A stretch of DNA of 64,000 nt from DASZTV01 sp035550655 (lineage in GTDB: Bacteria; Actinomycetota; Actinomycetes; JAFAQI01): assembly GCA_035550655.1 (NCBI GenBank), contig DASZOU010000035.1, positions 1 through 64,000 on the forward strand. The letters are read 5' to 3'. This document shows, piece after piece, positions 24,630-32,247 of this stretch. Position 1 is the stretch's first letter, and every line of letters starts with the position of its first letter. The notes beneath the pieces are model-generated. The model ran no database searches. It was not told the DNA's origin and saw nothing but the letters and a program-made list of their open reading frames with translations. The position numbers were made by a program, and so were the translations under genes.

Positions 24630-25532
24630 ATGGGGATTTGCGACGGACGGGTTGTGGCGATCACGGGGGCCGGCAACGGCATCGGTCGTGAGCACGCGCT
24701 GTTGTTCGGGAAGGAAGGCGCCAAGGTCGTCGTCAACGACGTCGGCGGGGCGCGTGACGGCACCGGTAGTGACGCAGGCGCAGCGCAGGCCGTCGTCGAC
24801 GAGATCACCGCAGCAGGTGGCACCGCCGTCGCCAACACCAGCAACATCGCGACCCACGCCGGGGCCAAGGAGCTCGTCGACCAGGCGATCGCCGAGTTCG
24901 GCGACATCCACGCCGTCGTCAACAACGCGGGCATCCTTCGTGACCGGATGCTCGTCAACATGACCGAAGACGAGTGGGATGCCGTCATCGCCGTCCACCT
25001 CAAGGGCACGTACGGCGTCATGCATCACGCCGCGGCGTACTGGCGCGACCAGTCAAAGGCAGGCAAGGCGGTCGACGCCCGGATCATCAACACCTCGTCG
25101 GCATCAGGCGTGTTCGGCAACCTGGGCCAAACCAACTATGGCGCCGCGAAAGCAGGCATCGCGGCGATGACGATCATCGCGGCAGGCGAGCTCGGGCGGT
25201 ACGGCGTGACCGTCAACGCGATCTCGCCGACGGCGCTGACGCGAATGACGGAGGACCTCGCCGGGTTCAAGGCCGAGGGCGCGGCAGCCGGCCTGCCACC
25301 TGCTGGGATCTCCCCACTGGTCGTTTGGCTCGCGAGCGCCGAATCTGCCGGTATCACCGGTCGCGTCTTCGGTGTACGCGGCGGCCGCATCACGGTCTTC
25401 GAAGGATGGGTGAACGGCCCGTTCGCCGAGACGGACGGGATCTGGGATCCGGCTGCGCTCTCCGAGGTGGTTCCGGGACTGGTCGCGGAGGCTGCACCCA
25501 ATGCCGGCATGGACGGCGTCAGGCGCCCGTGA
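24630..25532 (+). CDS. SDR, 17-beta-HSD4 / hydroxyacyl-CoA dehydrogenase type
   Basis: A 300-residue SDR. The cofactor loop is TGAGNGIG, followed by VVVNDVGG, a feature of the HSD17B4/MFE-2-type (3R)-hydroxyacyl-CoA dehydrogenases. NNAG and the catalytic YGAAK are present. The C-terminal extension past the SDR core fits the same subgroup. The frame is open upstream to 24225 but ATG 24630 matches the domain start. It may perform the dehydrogenation step of beta-oxidation in this pathway. It is the first gene after the palindrome at 24534. Confidence 0.88.
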   Translation: MGICDGRVVAITGAGNGIGREHALLFGKEGAKVVVNDVGGARDGTGSDAGAAQAVVDEITAAGGTAVANTSNIATHAGAKELVDQAIAEFGDIHAVVNNAGILRDRMLVNMTEDEWDAVIAVHLKGTYGVMHHAAAYWRDQSKAGKAVDARIINTSSASGVFGNLGQTNYGAAKAGIAAMTIIAAGELGRYGVTVNAISPTALTRMTEDLAGFKAEGAAAGLPPAGISPLVVWLASAESAGITGRVFGVRGGRITVFEGWVNGPFAETDGIWDPAALSEVVPGLVAEAAPNAGMDGVRRP

Positions 25533-26311
25533 TGCTCGAGGGCAAGTCGGTGCTGGTGGTCGGGGTCGGTCCCGGGCTCGGCAAGGAGATCGCGCGCGTC
25601 GCCCATCGCGATGGCGCAAGCGTCTTCCTGGCTGCGCGCCGTGAGGCGAACCTGCGTGAGGCCGCCGACGAGCTCGACCCGTCGGGCGAGCGCATCGGCT
25701 ACCGCGCGACGGACATCACCGACACCGAGCAGCTCACGCAGCTCGTCGACGCGGTGGTCGAACGGTTCGGCAAGCTCGACGGCCTCGCGATCTGCGCCAG
25801 CAACGACAGCGGCATGGGTGGGCTGGAAAGCACCACCGACAAGCAGTGGCGGGCGACTTTCGAGGTCAACGTCTTCGCGACCGCCAACACGGTGCGCGCC
25901 GCGTTCCCGGCGTTGAAGCAGCACGGTGGATCCGTCGTGTTCATCGGCTCCCAACAGTGGAACCACCCGTCCCGCGACGTGCAGCAGCTCGCGTACGGCG
26001 CGTCCAAGGGTGCGGGCGTCTCGATGATGTACGGCCTCGCGCATGAGCTGGGAGCGCACAAGATCAGGGTCAACACGGTGGTGCCGAGCTGGATGTGGGG
26101 TCCGAACGTCGGCCTGTACGTCGACTGGCAGTCCGGCGTCCAGGGCCGCCCCAAGGAGGACATCCGCGCGGAGCTCGACGCGAAGTTCGCGACGGGCGAG
26201 ATGGCCACGGACCGCGACGTCGCCGAGGCGGTCGGCTTCCTGCTGTCCGACCGCGCGCGCAGCATCACGGCGCAGACCCTTCACGTGAACGCGGGCGAGT
26301 TCCCGCGTTAG
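25532..26311 (+). CDS. SDR-family oxidoreductase
   Basis: A 259-residue SDR. The cofactor loop is VGVGPGLG, so the usual Thr before the first Gly is Val-Gly. CASNDSG takes the place of NNAG and the catalytic Tyr/Lys are in YGASKGAG. The ATG overlaps the upstream SDR stop (TGATG); a GTG one codon earlier is also possible. The C-terminus (TLHVNAGEFPR) replaces the common DGG ending. It is probably co-transcribed with the SDR at 24630 and overlaps the convergent CMD gene by 4 bases. Confidence 0.88.
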   Translation: MLEGKSVLVVGVGPGLGKEIARVAHRDGASVFLAARREANLREAADELDPSGERIGYRATDITDTEQLTQLVDAVVERFGKLDGLAICASNDSGMGGLESTTDKQWRATFEVNVFATANTVRAAFPALKQHGGSVVFIGSQQWNHPSRDVQQLAYGASKGAGVSMMYGLAHELGAHKIRVNTVVPSWMWGPNVGLYVDWQSGVQGRPKEDIRAELDAKFATGEMATDRDVAEAVGFLLSDRARSITAQTLHVNAGEFPR

Positions 26312-26889
26312 TGGTCGACCTCGATCTGCAACGTGTTGATGAAGGTCGCGAGCATTCCGTAATGCCCGGCAAGCAGTAGGAACTCGATCGCATCGCGTTC
26401 CGGCAGGTGCGTGCGCAGCTCCGTCCAGGTCGCGTCGTCGAGGTTGCGGGTCGCGTGGAGCTGGTCGCAGGCGGAGAGCAGCGCGAGGTCCCGGCCGGTC
26501 CAGCCGTACAGGTCGGGGCTGGTCGCGCGCTCGATCTCGTCAGCCGTCAACCCGGCGCGACTGCCGAGCCGCCGATGGTGATCCAGCTCGTAGTCGCAGT
26601 CGTTGCGCCACGCGGTCCGCAGGATCACGAGCTCGGTGTCGCGTCGCGGCAGCTTGCCGCGCGGCATCATCCGCCCGGCAAAGAACAACCAGGCGCGGAA
26701 CAGCGATCTGTGGCGCGCCATCGTCGTGAACAAGTGCGGAAGGCCCGGCACCCGCGCTGCCTTTGCGCCCGCCGAGATCATCGTCCAGTTGACCAGCCCG
26801 ATGTCGCGGCGACGGCCGGGCGTGATGCGCGGGGTCCGCTCCGGCGAGTCCCCCCGCCGCTCAGAGCCGGAGCCGGTCGAGCCGGCCAC
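26308..26889 (-). CDS. Carboxymuconolactone decarboxylase-family protein
   Basis: A 193-residue AhpD/CMD-fold protein. The helical core is seen in ELVILRTAWRNDCDYELDHH, with one Cys and a His pair. It lacks the CxxC of AhpD peroxidases, so a redox role is unlikely. Similar proteins are common beside actinobacterial catabolic genes with no known reaction. The start is a GTG that overlaps the SDR stop by one base, so both are in one operon. Confidence 0.82.
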   Translation of the reverse strand: MAGSTGSGSERRGDSPERTPRITPGRRRDIGLVNWTMISAGAKAARVPGLPHLFTTMARHRSLFRAWLFFAGRMMPRGKLPRRDTELVILRTAWRNDCDYELDHHRRLGSRAGLTADEIERATSPDLYGWTGRDLALLSACDQLHATRNLDDATWTELRTHLPERDAIEFLLLAGHYGMLATFINTLQIEVDH

Positions 26890-27743
26890 TACGACTCGGC
26901 CTTCATCGAGCGGTACATGATCGTGTTCGCGACCCGCATGAACAGGTTGTATCCGTGCGGCGCAAACCGCTTCACGACGTACAGCAACCGGATGTCGCCC
27001 GACGTGTACACGAGGTAGCGCTTCGCGATGACGCCTTTGATGATCGCCTCGGCCGCTTGATCGGGCGTGACGGCGCGCTTGCGGAAGCGGTGCTGGAGCT
27101 TCTGAAACCGTTTGCTCGAGGTGTCGACGCCGGCCACCTCGATCGTCGAGGTGAGCGGGGTGTCCACACCGCCCGGTACGACGACGCTCACGCCGATGTC
27201 ATGGCGTCGCAGGTCGTACCGCAGCACTTCAGACAGGCCGCGCAGACCGAACTTGCTCGCGCTGTAGGCGCCGTGCCAGGGCAGGCCGAACAACCCGGCG
27301 GCCGACGAGACGTTGACCAGATGGCCGCCGCGAGCGGCCTCGACCATCTTCGGCACGAACGACTCGATGACGTGGATCGGACCCATGAGGTTGACGTCGA
27401 TCACCGACCGCCACTGCTCGTGGCTCATCCGCTCGACGGTTCCCCAGATCGCGATGCCGGCGACGTTCATGACGATGTCAGCGGCAACCGCTTGCTTGTG
27501 CACTACCGCGGCGAAGCCGCGTACCTCGCCGATCTCCCGCACGTCGAGTGCCTGTACGACGCCGACCCTTCCGCCCGCCGCCTTGATCGACGCCGCGGTC
27601 TCCTCGAGCAGCGCGGCATTGCGATCCGTGATGTGCACGATCGCGCCGCGGTCCGCAGCCGCGAGGGCAACGGCGCGTCCGATGCCGCTAGCGGCGCCAG
27701 TGACGACGACGTGCTTGCCGTCGAATGACGGGTGCGGGTTCAC
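26889..27743 (-). CDS. Short-chain dehydrogenase/reductase
   Basis: A 284-residue SDR with the cofactor loop TGAASGIG, NVAG for NNAG, and the catalytic Tyr/Lys in YSASKFGL. A C-terminal hydrophobic/basic extension (VVKRFAPHGYNLFMRVANTIMY) suggests membrane contact. The GTG start overlaps by four bases (GTGA) the stop of the broken gene at 27740-27890, so it was once translationally coupled to that gene. It is followed by the CMD-family gene. Confidence 0.9.
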   Translation of the reverse strand: MNPHPSFDGKHVVVTGAASGIGRAVALAAADRGAIVHITDRNAALLEETAASIKAAGGRVGVVQALDVREIGEVRGFAAVVHKQAVAADIVMNVAGIAIWGTVERMSHEQWRSVIDVNLMGPIHVIESFVPKMVEAARGGHLVNVSSAAGLFGLPWHGAYSASKFGLRGLSEVLRYDLRRHDIGVSVVVPGGVDTPLTSTIEVAGVDTSSKRFQKLQHRFRKRAVTPDQAAEAIIKGVIAKRYLVYTSGDIRLLYVVKRFAPHGYNLFMRVANTIMYRSMKAES

Positions 27744-27890
27744 TGCGAGCCCTCCATGTGGAAGGTGAACATCTTGTCAGCCACGATGCGCACGCCCGCG
27801 GCCTCGGAGTCGTCGAGCCGGGCCGGCTGTGGCAGCACTGTCGTCGAGCAGCCGCTGTAGAGCCGCGAGCTCCTCCTCCGTCTCCCTCAC
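27740..27890 (-). pseudogene. Remnant of a pyridoxamine-phosphate-oxidase-like gene
   Basis: Reading from a GTG at 27890 gives VRETEEELAALQRLLDDS, which resembles the N-terminus of actinobacterial PNPOx-like (split-barrel flavin/F420) proteins. One base out of frame further on, the text RLDDSEAAGVRIVADKM, then FTFHMEGSQ and a stop at 27740-27742, looks like the C-terminus of the same family. The 100-plus residues of the barrel between them are missing. The best explanation is an internal deletion that left both ends. The family assignment rests on memory of the sequence pattern only. Confidence 0.5.
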
Positions 27891-27914
27891 GTCCGCGGAC
27901 GCTAGCGGACGCCG

Positions 27915-28205
27915 TCAGATGGCGGCGGAGAGCAGCGGCTCGATCCGATGGGCGTACTCGACGTCGAGGTTCGTGACCCCGCCGGCCGAGTGCGTCGACA
28001 TCATGATCGTCACCTCGTCACCGGAGATGTCGAGGTCCGGGTCGTGGTTCATCTCCCGCGCGACCCGCTCCATCTCCTCGAGCAGCGCCGGCTGCTCGCC
28101 GGCCGGGACCGTCACAGTGCGGGCGATCCCAGCCCGGTCGCCGTGCCATCCCTGCAGCCCGTCCAGAGCGGTCCGTAGCTCGTCGTCATCCAGCAGCTCG
28201 GCCAT
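27915..28205 (-). CDS. Pterin-4a-carbinolamine dehydratase-like protein
   Basis: A 96-residue protein. The family motif is recognisable: MNHDPDLDISGDEVTIMMSTH, with the HDP and the second His, then GGVTNLDVEYAHRI. These proteins dehydrate 4a-hydroxytetrahydropterin; in actinobacteria without aromatic amino acid hydroxylases the role is often unclear. The ATG at 28205 has GAGGAGG five bases upstream, so the longer frame to 28262 is rejected. It is divergent from mshB. Confidence 0.85.
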   Translation of the reverse strand: MAELLDDDELRTALDGLQGWHGDRAGIARTVTVPAGEQPALLEEMERVAREMNHDPDLDISGDEVTIMMSTHSAGGVTNLDVEYAHRIEPLLSAAI

Positions 28206-28251
28206 GCGTCCTCCTCGGGTTTCCGCACTCCCTCCGGCATAGCCTTCCACC

Positions 28252-29133
28252 GTGCCGAACACACCCGACCGCCGGCTGTTGCTGGTGCACGCTCATCCCG
28301 ACGACGAGACGATCGCAACCGGCGCCACGATGGCGATGTACGCCGCGGCCGGCGTCGGCGTCACCCTCGTCACCTGCACGCTCGGGGAAGAGGGCGAGAT
28401 CCTCGTGCCCGAGCTCGCTCACCTGGCGAGTGACAAGGAAGACGGGCTCGGCCAGCATCGGATCGGCGAGCTCGGCGCGGCGATGGCCGCGCTCGGCGTG
28501 ACGGACCACCGGTGGCTCGGCGGCGCGGGTCGTTGGCGCGACTCCGGGATGATGGGCACCCCCACCAACGACAACCCCGAGTGCTTCTGGCGCGCCGACC
28601 TCGACGAGGCGATCGGCGAGCTCGTGAAGGTGATCCGCGAGGTGCGGCCGCAGGTCGTCGTCGGCTACGACGACAACGGCGGTTACGGCCATCCCGACCA
28701 CATCCAGGCGCACCGGGTCACGGTCGGCGCGTTCGAGGCGGCGGGGGACGCGAGCCGATATCCCGACGCGGGCGAGCCATGGGCTCCCTCCAAGCTGTAC
28801 GAGACCGCCCTGCCGAGATCCCTTCTCCAACTCGCCTACGAGCGGCTGAAGGAGCTCGGCGACGATGCGCCGTTCGGGGTGAGCTCGCCCGACGAGCTCA
28901 CTTTCGGGGTGCCGGATGAGCGGATCACCACGGCCGTCGACGCCCGCGAGTTCCTGCCGGCGAAGGTGGAGGCGATGCGGGCCTACCCGACCCAGATCGA
29001 GGTCGACGGCCACTTCTTCGCGTTGTCGAACGACGTGGGCCAGGGCCTGTTCGGGCTCGAGCACTACCGGTTGGTCACCGGACCGTCACCCGTCACTGGT
29101 GAGCGGGAGACCGACCTGTTCGCCGGCCTCTAA
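28252..29133 (+). CDS. mshB: N-acetylglucosaminyl-inositol deacetylase (mycothiol pathway)
   Basis: Deacetylates GlcNAc-Ins, the second enzymatic stage of mycothiol synthesis, in the cytoplasm. The 293-residue length fits MshB. Zinc and catalytic motif AHPDDE is at residues 14-19, the third zinc His is in GHPDHIQAH near 147, and NDNPECFWRADLDEA is typical of the family. Mycothiol conjugate amidase (Mca) is a close relative with the same motifs and cannot be fully excluded. The GTG start at 28252 is close to the divergent PCD gene. Confidence 0.85.
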   Translation: MPNTPDRRLLLVHAHPDDETIATGATMAMYAAAGVGVTLVTCTLGEEGEILVPELAHLASDKEDGLGQHRIGELGAAMAALGVTDHRWLGGAGRWRDSGMMGTPTNDNPECFWRADLDEAIGELVKVIREVRPQVVVGYDDNGGYGHPDHIQAHRVTVGAFEAAGDASRYPDAGEPWAPSKLYETALPRSLLQLAYERLKELGDDAPFGVSSPDELTFGVPDERITTAVDAREFLPAKVEAMRAYPTQIEVDGHFFALSNDVGQGLFGLEHYRLVTGPSPVTGERETDLFAGL

Positions 29134-29320
29134 GCCCGTCTGGCGGACGCGGGACTGCGCCGAACGGGCGAAGCGCGGCTACGCCGGTTTGCCTAATACC
29201 ACGAGCGGAGACACTTCCGCTACGGGCCTTGGTCAGCTGTGAACGGGCCGGTCCGCTCTGCCGTCGGCGCCCGGCACGTCGCAGGCTCGAGACCTGGCCG
29301 GGCGAGCGGTGGAGGTCCCC

Positions 29321-31240
29321 ATGGCAACGGACGCGTCGGTGCTGTTCCAGGCCGAGGGAAACCTGGTCGGCGCCGGACAGGCCGACGTCGGGTACGACCG
29401 TGAGCGGATGCGGCGCCGTCGGCTGTGGCGGCTCGCAGCATGGTCGGCGATCCCGGCCGGCATGCTCTGGTGGCGGATCGGACACGGCCGTCCGATCGAC
29501 CTGTTCCGCACGCCCCACGTCGACTGGCTCGTCGTCGTACCCATCCTCTTCTTCGTGATGTTGATCGGCGGCTACGCCGCGATGTTCTTGCTGGCGCGAC
29601 GCTCGCCGCACCTGAGCTACCGCCCGGAGCAGATCGACGTCCGGCTCGCCGACGTGGTGGGCATCCAGCCGGTGAAGGAAGAGGTCGTGCGCTCCATCAA
29701 CCTCTTCCTCGCGTCACGCACCTTCTCGAGTGAGATGGGCGGTCGCGCGCGCCGCGGTTTGCTCTTCGAAGGCGCGCCCGGTACCGGCAAGACGCACATC
29801 GCCAAGGCGATGGCGGCGGAGGCGGGTGTGCCGTTCCTGTTCGTGTCCGCGACCTCGTTCCAGTCGATGTTCTACGGCGCGACGGCCGGCAAGATCCGCT
29901 CCTATTTCAAGGCCCTTCGCAAGGCGGCCCTCGCCAGCGGCGGCGCGATCGGCTTCATCGAGGAGATCGATGCGATCGGCGGGGTGCGTCATGGCATGGG
30001 GATGACGTCGCGATCGGCCGTCGAGTCAGCAGTGCAGTGCTGCGGCGGTGTCACGACGCTGCCGTCGTCCTTCCTTCGGGCTGCGCCCGGGGCTCCCGTG
30101 ACCAACGGCTACATGAGTGAAGGCGTCGGGGGAGTCGTCAACGAGCTGCTCGTGCAGATGCAGTCGTTCGACGAACCGCTGGGCATGGCGAAGGTGTGGA
30201 ACGCCCTGACCAACGTGCTGAACCTGTTCCTGCCGGCGCACCGCCAGATCCACCGCGGCGCTCCACGCCGCGCCAACATCCTGCTCATCGCCGCGACCAA
30301 CCGCGCGGACTCCCTCGACCCCGCGCTGATCCGGCCCGGACGCTTCGACCGCGTGCTTCACTTCGACCTTCCCGATCAGGCCGGCCGCCGGCGGCTGATC
30401 GACCACTTCCTCGATCGCAAAGCCCACTGCGAGGAGCTCGACGACCCGGCGAACCGGGATGCGCTCTCGAGCCTGACCCACGGCTACACCCCGGTCCGGA
30501 TCGAGCAGCTCCTCGACGAGGCGCTCGTCAGCGCGGTGCGCCGTGGCGATCGCCGGATGGGCTGGCAGGACGTCGCCGAGGCGCGGCTCACCCTCGAAGT
30601 CGGGCTCGGGCAGCCCGTCGGCTACACCGCGCACGAGAAGCGCCTGATCGCGACGCATGAGGCCGGCCACGCGACGGCGGCGTACCTCGTAGCGCCGCAG
30701 CGCCGGCTCGACATCCTCTCGATCATCAAGCGCCGGGACGCGCTCGGGATGCTGGCCCACGGCGACTCGGAGGAGGTCTACACCCGCTCGCGAGCCGAGA
30801 TGATCGCGCTGATCCAGATCGCGCTTGCCGGTCAGAGCGCGGAGGAGATCTTCTTCGGCGATGTCTCGACCGGCCCGTCAGGGGATCTGCTGTACGCGAC
30901 CAACGTCGCCGCTCAGATGGTCGGAGCCGCGGGCATGACAGGCTCCCTGATCTCGTTCGCGGCCATTCAGGGCAGCACCTTCTCCGACACGAACATCGTC
31001 GGACGGGTGCTCGGCGACCCGGACGGCCGGGCGAAGGTCGAGTCGTTGCTGCAGGAGCAGAAGGCGGTCATCAAGGCCCGGTTGGAGGTCAACACCCACC
31101 TGGTGGAGGGGCTGCGGGACGCACTCCTCGAGCGCAACGAGCTGATCGGACGCGACATTCAGGATGTGCTGCACGCGGCGGGGCCGCCGCGTGGGCTCGC
31201 GGAGGTTGACGTGAGGGACGCGGTGCCGGCGTTCCGCTGA
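29321..31240 (+). CDS. Divergent FtsH-like membrane AAA metalloprotease
   Basis: A 639-residue protein with two N-terminal transmembrane helices, an AAA domain and a zinc protease domain. Walker A is GAPGTGKTH (about 150), Walker B FIEEIDAIG (FIDEIDA in normal FtsH), the Arg-finger region DPALIRPGRFDR, the zinc motif HEAGH (about 446) and third ligand in GPSGDLLYAT. Between Walker B and the second-region-of-homology the AAA domain has extra sequence, including a hydrophobic SVxxVLNLFLP-like stretch (NALTNVLNLFLPAHR). GGTGGAGG precedes ATG 29321. This looks like a paralogue of the housekeeping FtsH; its substrate is unknown. Confidence 0.9.
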   Translation: MATDASVLFQAEGNLVGAGQADVGYDRERMRRRRLWRLAAWSAIPAGMLWWRIGHGRPIDLFRTPHVDWLVVVPILFFVMLIGGYAAMFLLARRSPHLSYRPEQIDVRLADVVGIQPVKEEVVRSINLFLASRTFSSEMGGRARRGLLFEGAPGTGKTHIAKAMAAEAGVPFLFVSATSFQSMFYGATAGKIRSYFKALRKAALASGGAIGFIEEIDAIGGVRHGMGMTSRSAVESAVQCCGGVTTLPSSFLRAAPGAPVTNGYMSEGVGGVVNELLVQMQSFDEPLGMAKVWNALTNVLNLFLPAHRQIHRGAPRRANILLIAATNRADSLDPALIRPGRFDRVLHFDLPDQAGRRRLIDHFLDRKAHCEELDDPANRDALSSLTHGYTPVRIEQLLDEALVSAVRRGDRRMGWQDVAEARLTLEVGLGQPVGYTAHEKRLIATHEAGHATAAYLVAPQRRLDILSIIKRRDALGMLAHGDSEEVYTRSRAEMIALIQIALAGQSAEEIFFGDVSTGPSGDLLYATNVAAQMVGAAGMTGSLISFAAIQGSTFSDTNIVGRVLGDPDGRAKVESLLQEQKAVIKARLEVNTHLVEGLRDALLERNELIGRDIQDVLHAAGPPRGLAEVDVRDAVPAFR

Positions 31241-31284
31241 GACGCAGCGATGCGTCGCCTCGGCTGAGGTCCTAGCCTCATGAC

Positions 31285-31710
31285 GTGGGGGCGGGACGAC
31301 TCGACGCCGCGGTGCTGATCGCGACGTACCTCGTGCTGTTCGCGGTCGGGGCGCTCATGGCGACGGTCGCGGCCTTTCTCGTCCCGCAGCGGCTCGCGGG
31401 CGGGGTCGAGGGTCTGTCCGTGCTGATCGTGCTGCTCGGAAACGGCGGGGTCGGCTGGCTGGGGGGCTGGGGGACCCGTACGGCGGCCGGCGCGGTGATG
31501 CCGGCCTTCGGCTGGTTCGTCGCGATGGTGGCGGTTTCGTTCGTGGCGCCGGGCGGGGACGTCGTGATCCCCGGGCGTCTCCCAGCTGATCCCGGCGTCG
31601 TCAAGGTCGGCGCGGCCACCTGGTTGGCCGGACTTGTCGCGGCTGTCGTCCCGATTGCGCTGACTGGTCGCTACACCATGCGGGTGAATCCGCCGAAGGA
31701 ACTCTCGTGA
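31285..31710 (+). CDS. Four-helix integral membrane protein
   Basis: A 141-residue protein with about four transmembrane helices: residues 8-32, 42-60, 68-86 and 105-125. No catalytic residues stand out. Similar small membrane proteins (DUF6113-like) lie near mshB in other actinomycetes, but I am not certain this is one. The start is a GTG at 31285. Its stop overlaps the CheW start (GTGA), so it may share an operon with the chemosensory genes. Confidence 0.6.
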   Translation: MGAGRLDAAVLIATYLVLFAVGALMATVAAFLVPQRLAGGVEGLSVLIVLLGNGGVGWLGGWGTRTAAGAVMPAFGWFVAMVAVSFVAPGGDVVIPGRLPADPGVVKVGAATWLAGLVAAVVPIALTGRYTMRVNPPKELS

Positions 31711-32213
31711 ACGACTCCACCGTGCGCTCGTTCGCCGACGGCCAAGCCGATGATGAGGTGGCGGCGGCGACCGACGCGATTGTTGCGCGCCTCGGCGGCG
31801 GCCGCTTCGCGGTCAAGCTCTCGAGCGTGGCGGAGGTCGGCCGCGCCCCAGGGATCACCCGGGTGCCGGGCCTGCCCCGCTGGCTTGCCGGAGTCGCGAA
31901 CTGGCGTGGCCGGATCCTGCCTGTGCTCGACATCCGCGGACTGCTCGGCGCCGATACCGACCCGCTCGACAACCGGGCCAGGTTGCTGGTCCTCGCCGAA
32001 GGCACGATCGTCGTCGGCCTGCTCGTCGATGCGGTCGAGGGCACGACCATGCTCGGTGAGGATGTGGCGGCGTTCCCGCCGGTCAGCGCGCCCAACGGCA
32101 GCGGCTTGCTGTCCGGACAGGTACCGCGCGACGACGGCCCCATCGCCGTGCTCGACGTGGCCGCGGTTCTCCGGCTGAGGGAGAGCCTGCCGCGCGGCCG
32201 CCGGACGGCGTAG
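31707..32213 (+). CDS. cheW: CheW-like adaptor
   Basis: A 168-residue CheW-domain protein that would link receptors to the CheA kinase. Family blocks: FAVKLSSVAEVGRAPGITRVPG, LAGVANWRGRILPVLDI (the RGxxxPVxD motif) and VGLLVDAVEG. The N-terminus is a short extension. It overlaps the upstream membrane-protein stop by 4 bases and begins the ordered set CheW, MCP, MCP, CheA, REC-GAF. Confidence 0.9.
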   Translation: MNDSTVRSFADGQADDEVAAATDAIVARLGGGRFAVKLSSVAEVGRAPGITRVPGLPRWLAGVANWRGRILPVLDIRGLLGADTDPLDNRARLLVLAEGTIVVGLLVDAVEGTTMLGEDVAAFPPVSAPNGSGLLSGQVPRDDGPIAVLDVAAVLRLRESLPRGRRTA

Positions 32214-32247
32214 CCGCGATGCAGGTGATTGTGCAGAAGGGACCATC

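Noticed and set aside
29204..29221. AGCGGA/TCCGCT hairpin after mshB
   Set aside because: Short arms and no T-run; not enough for a terminator call.
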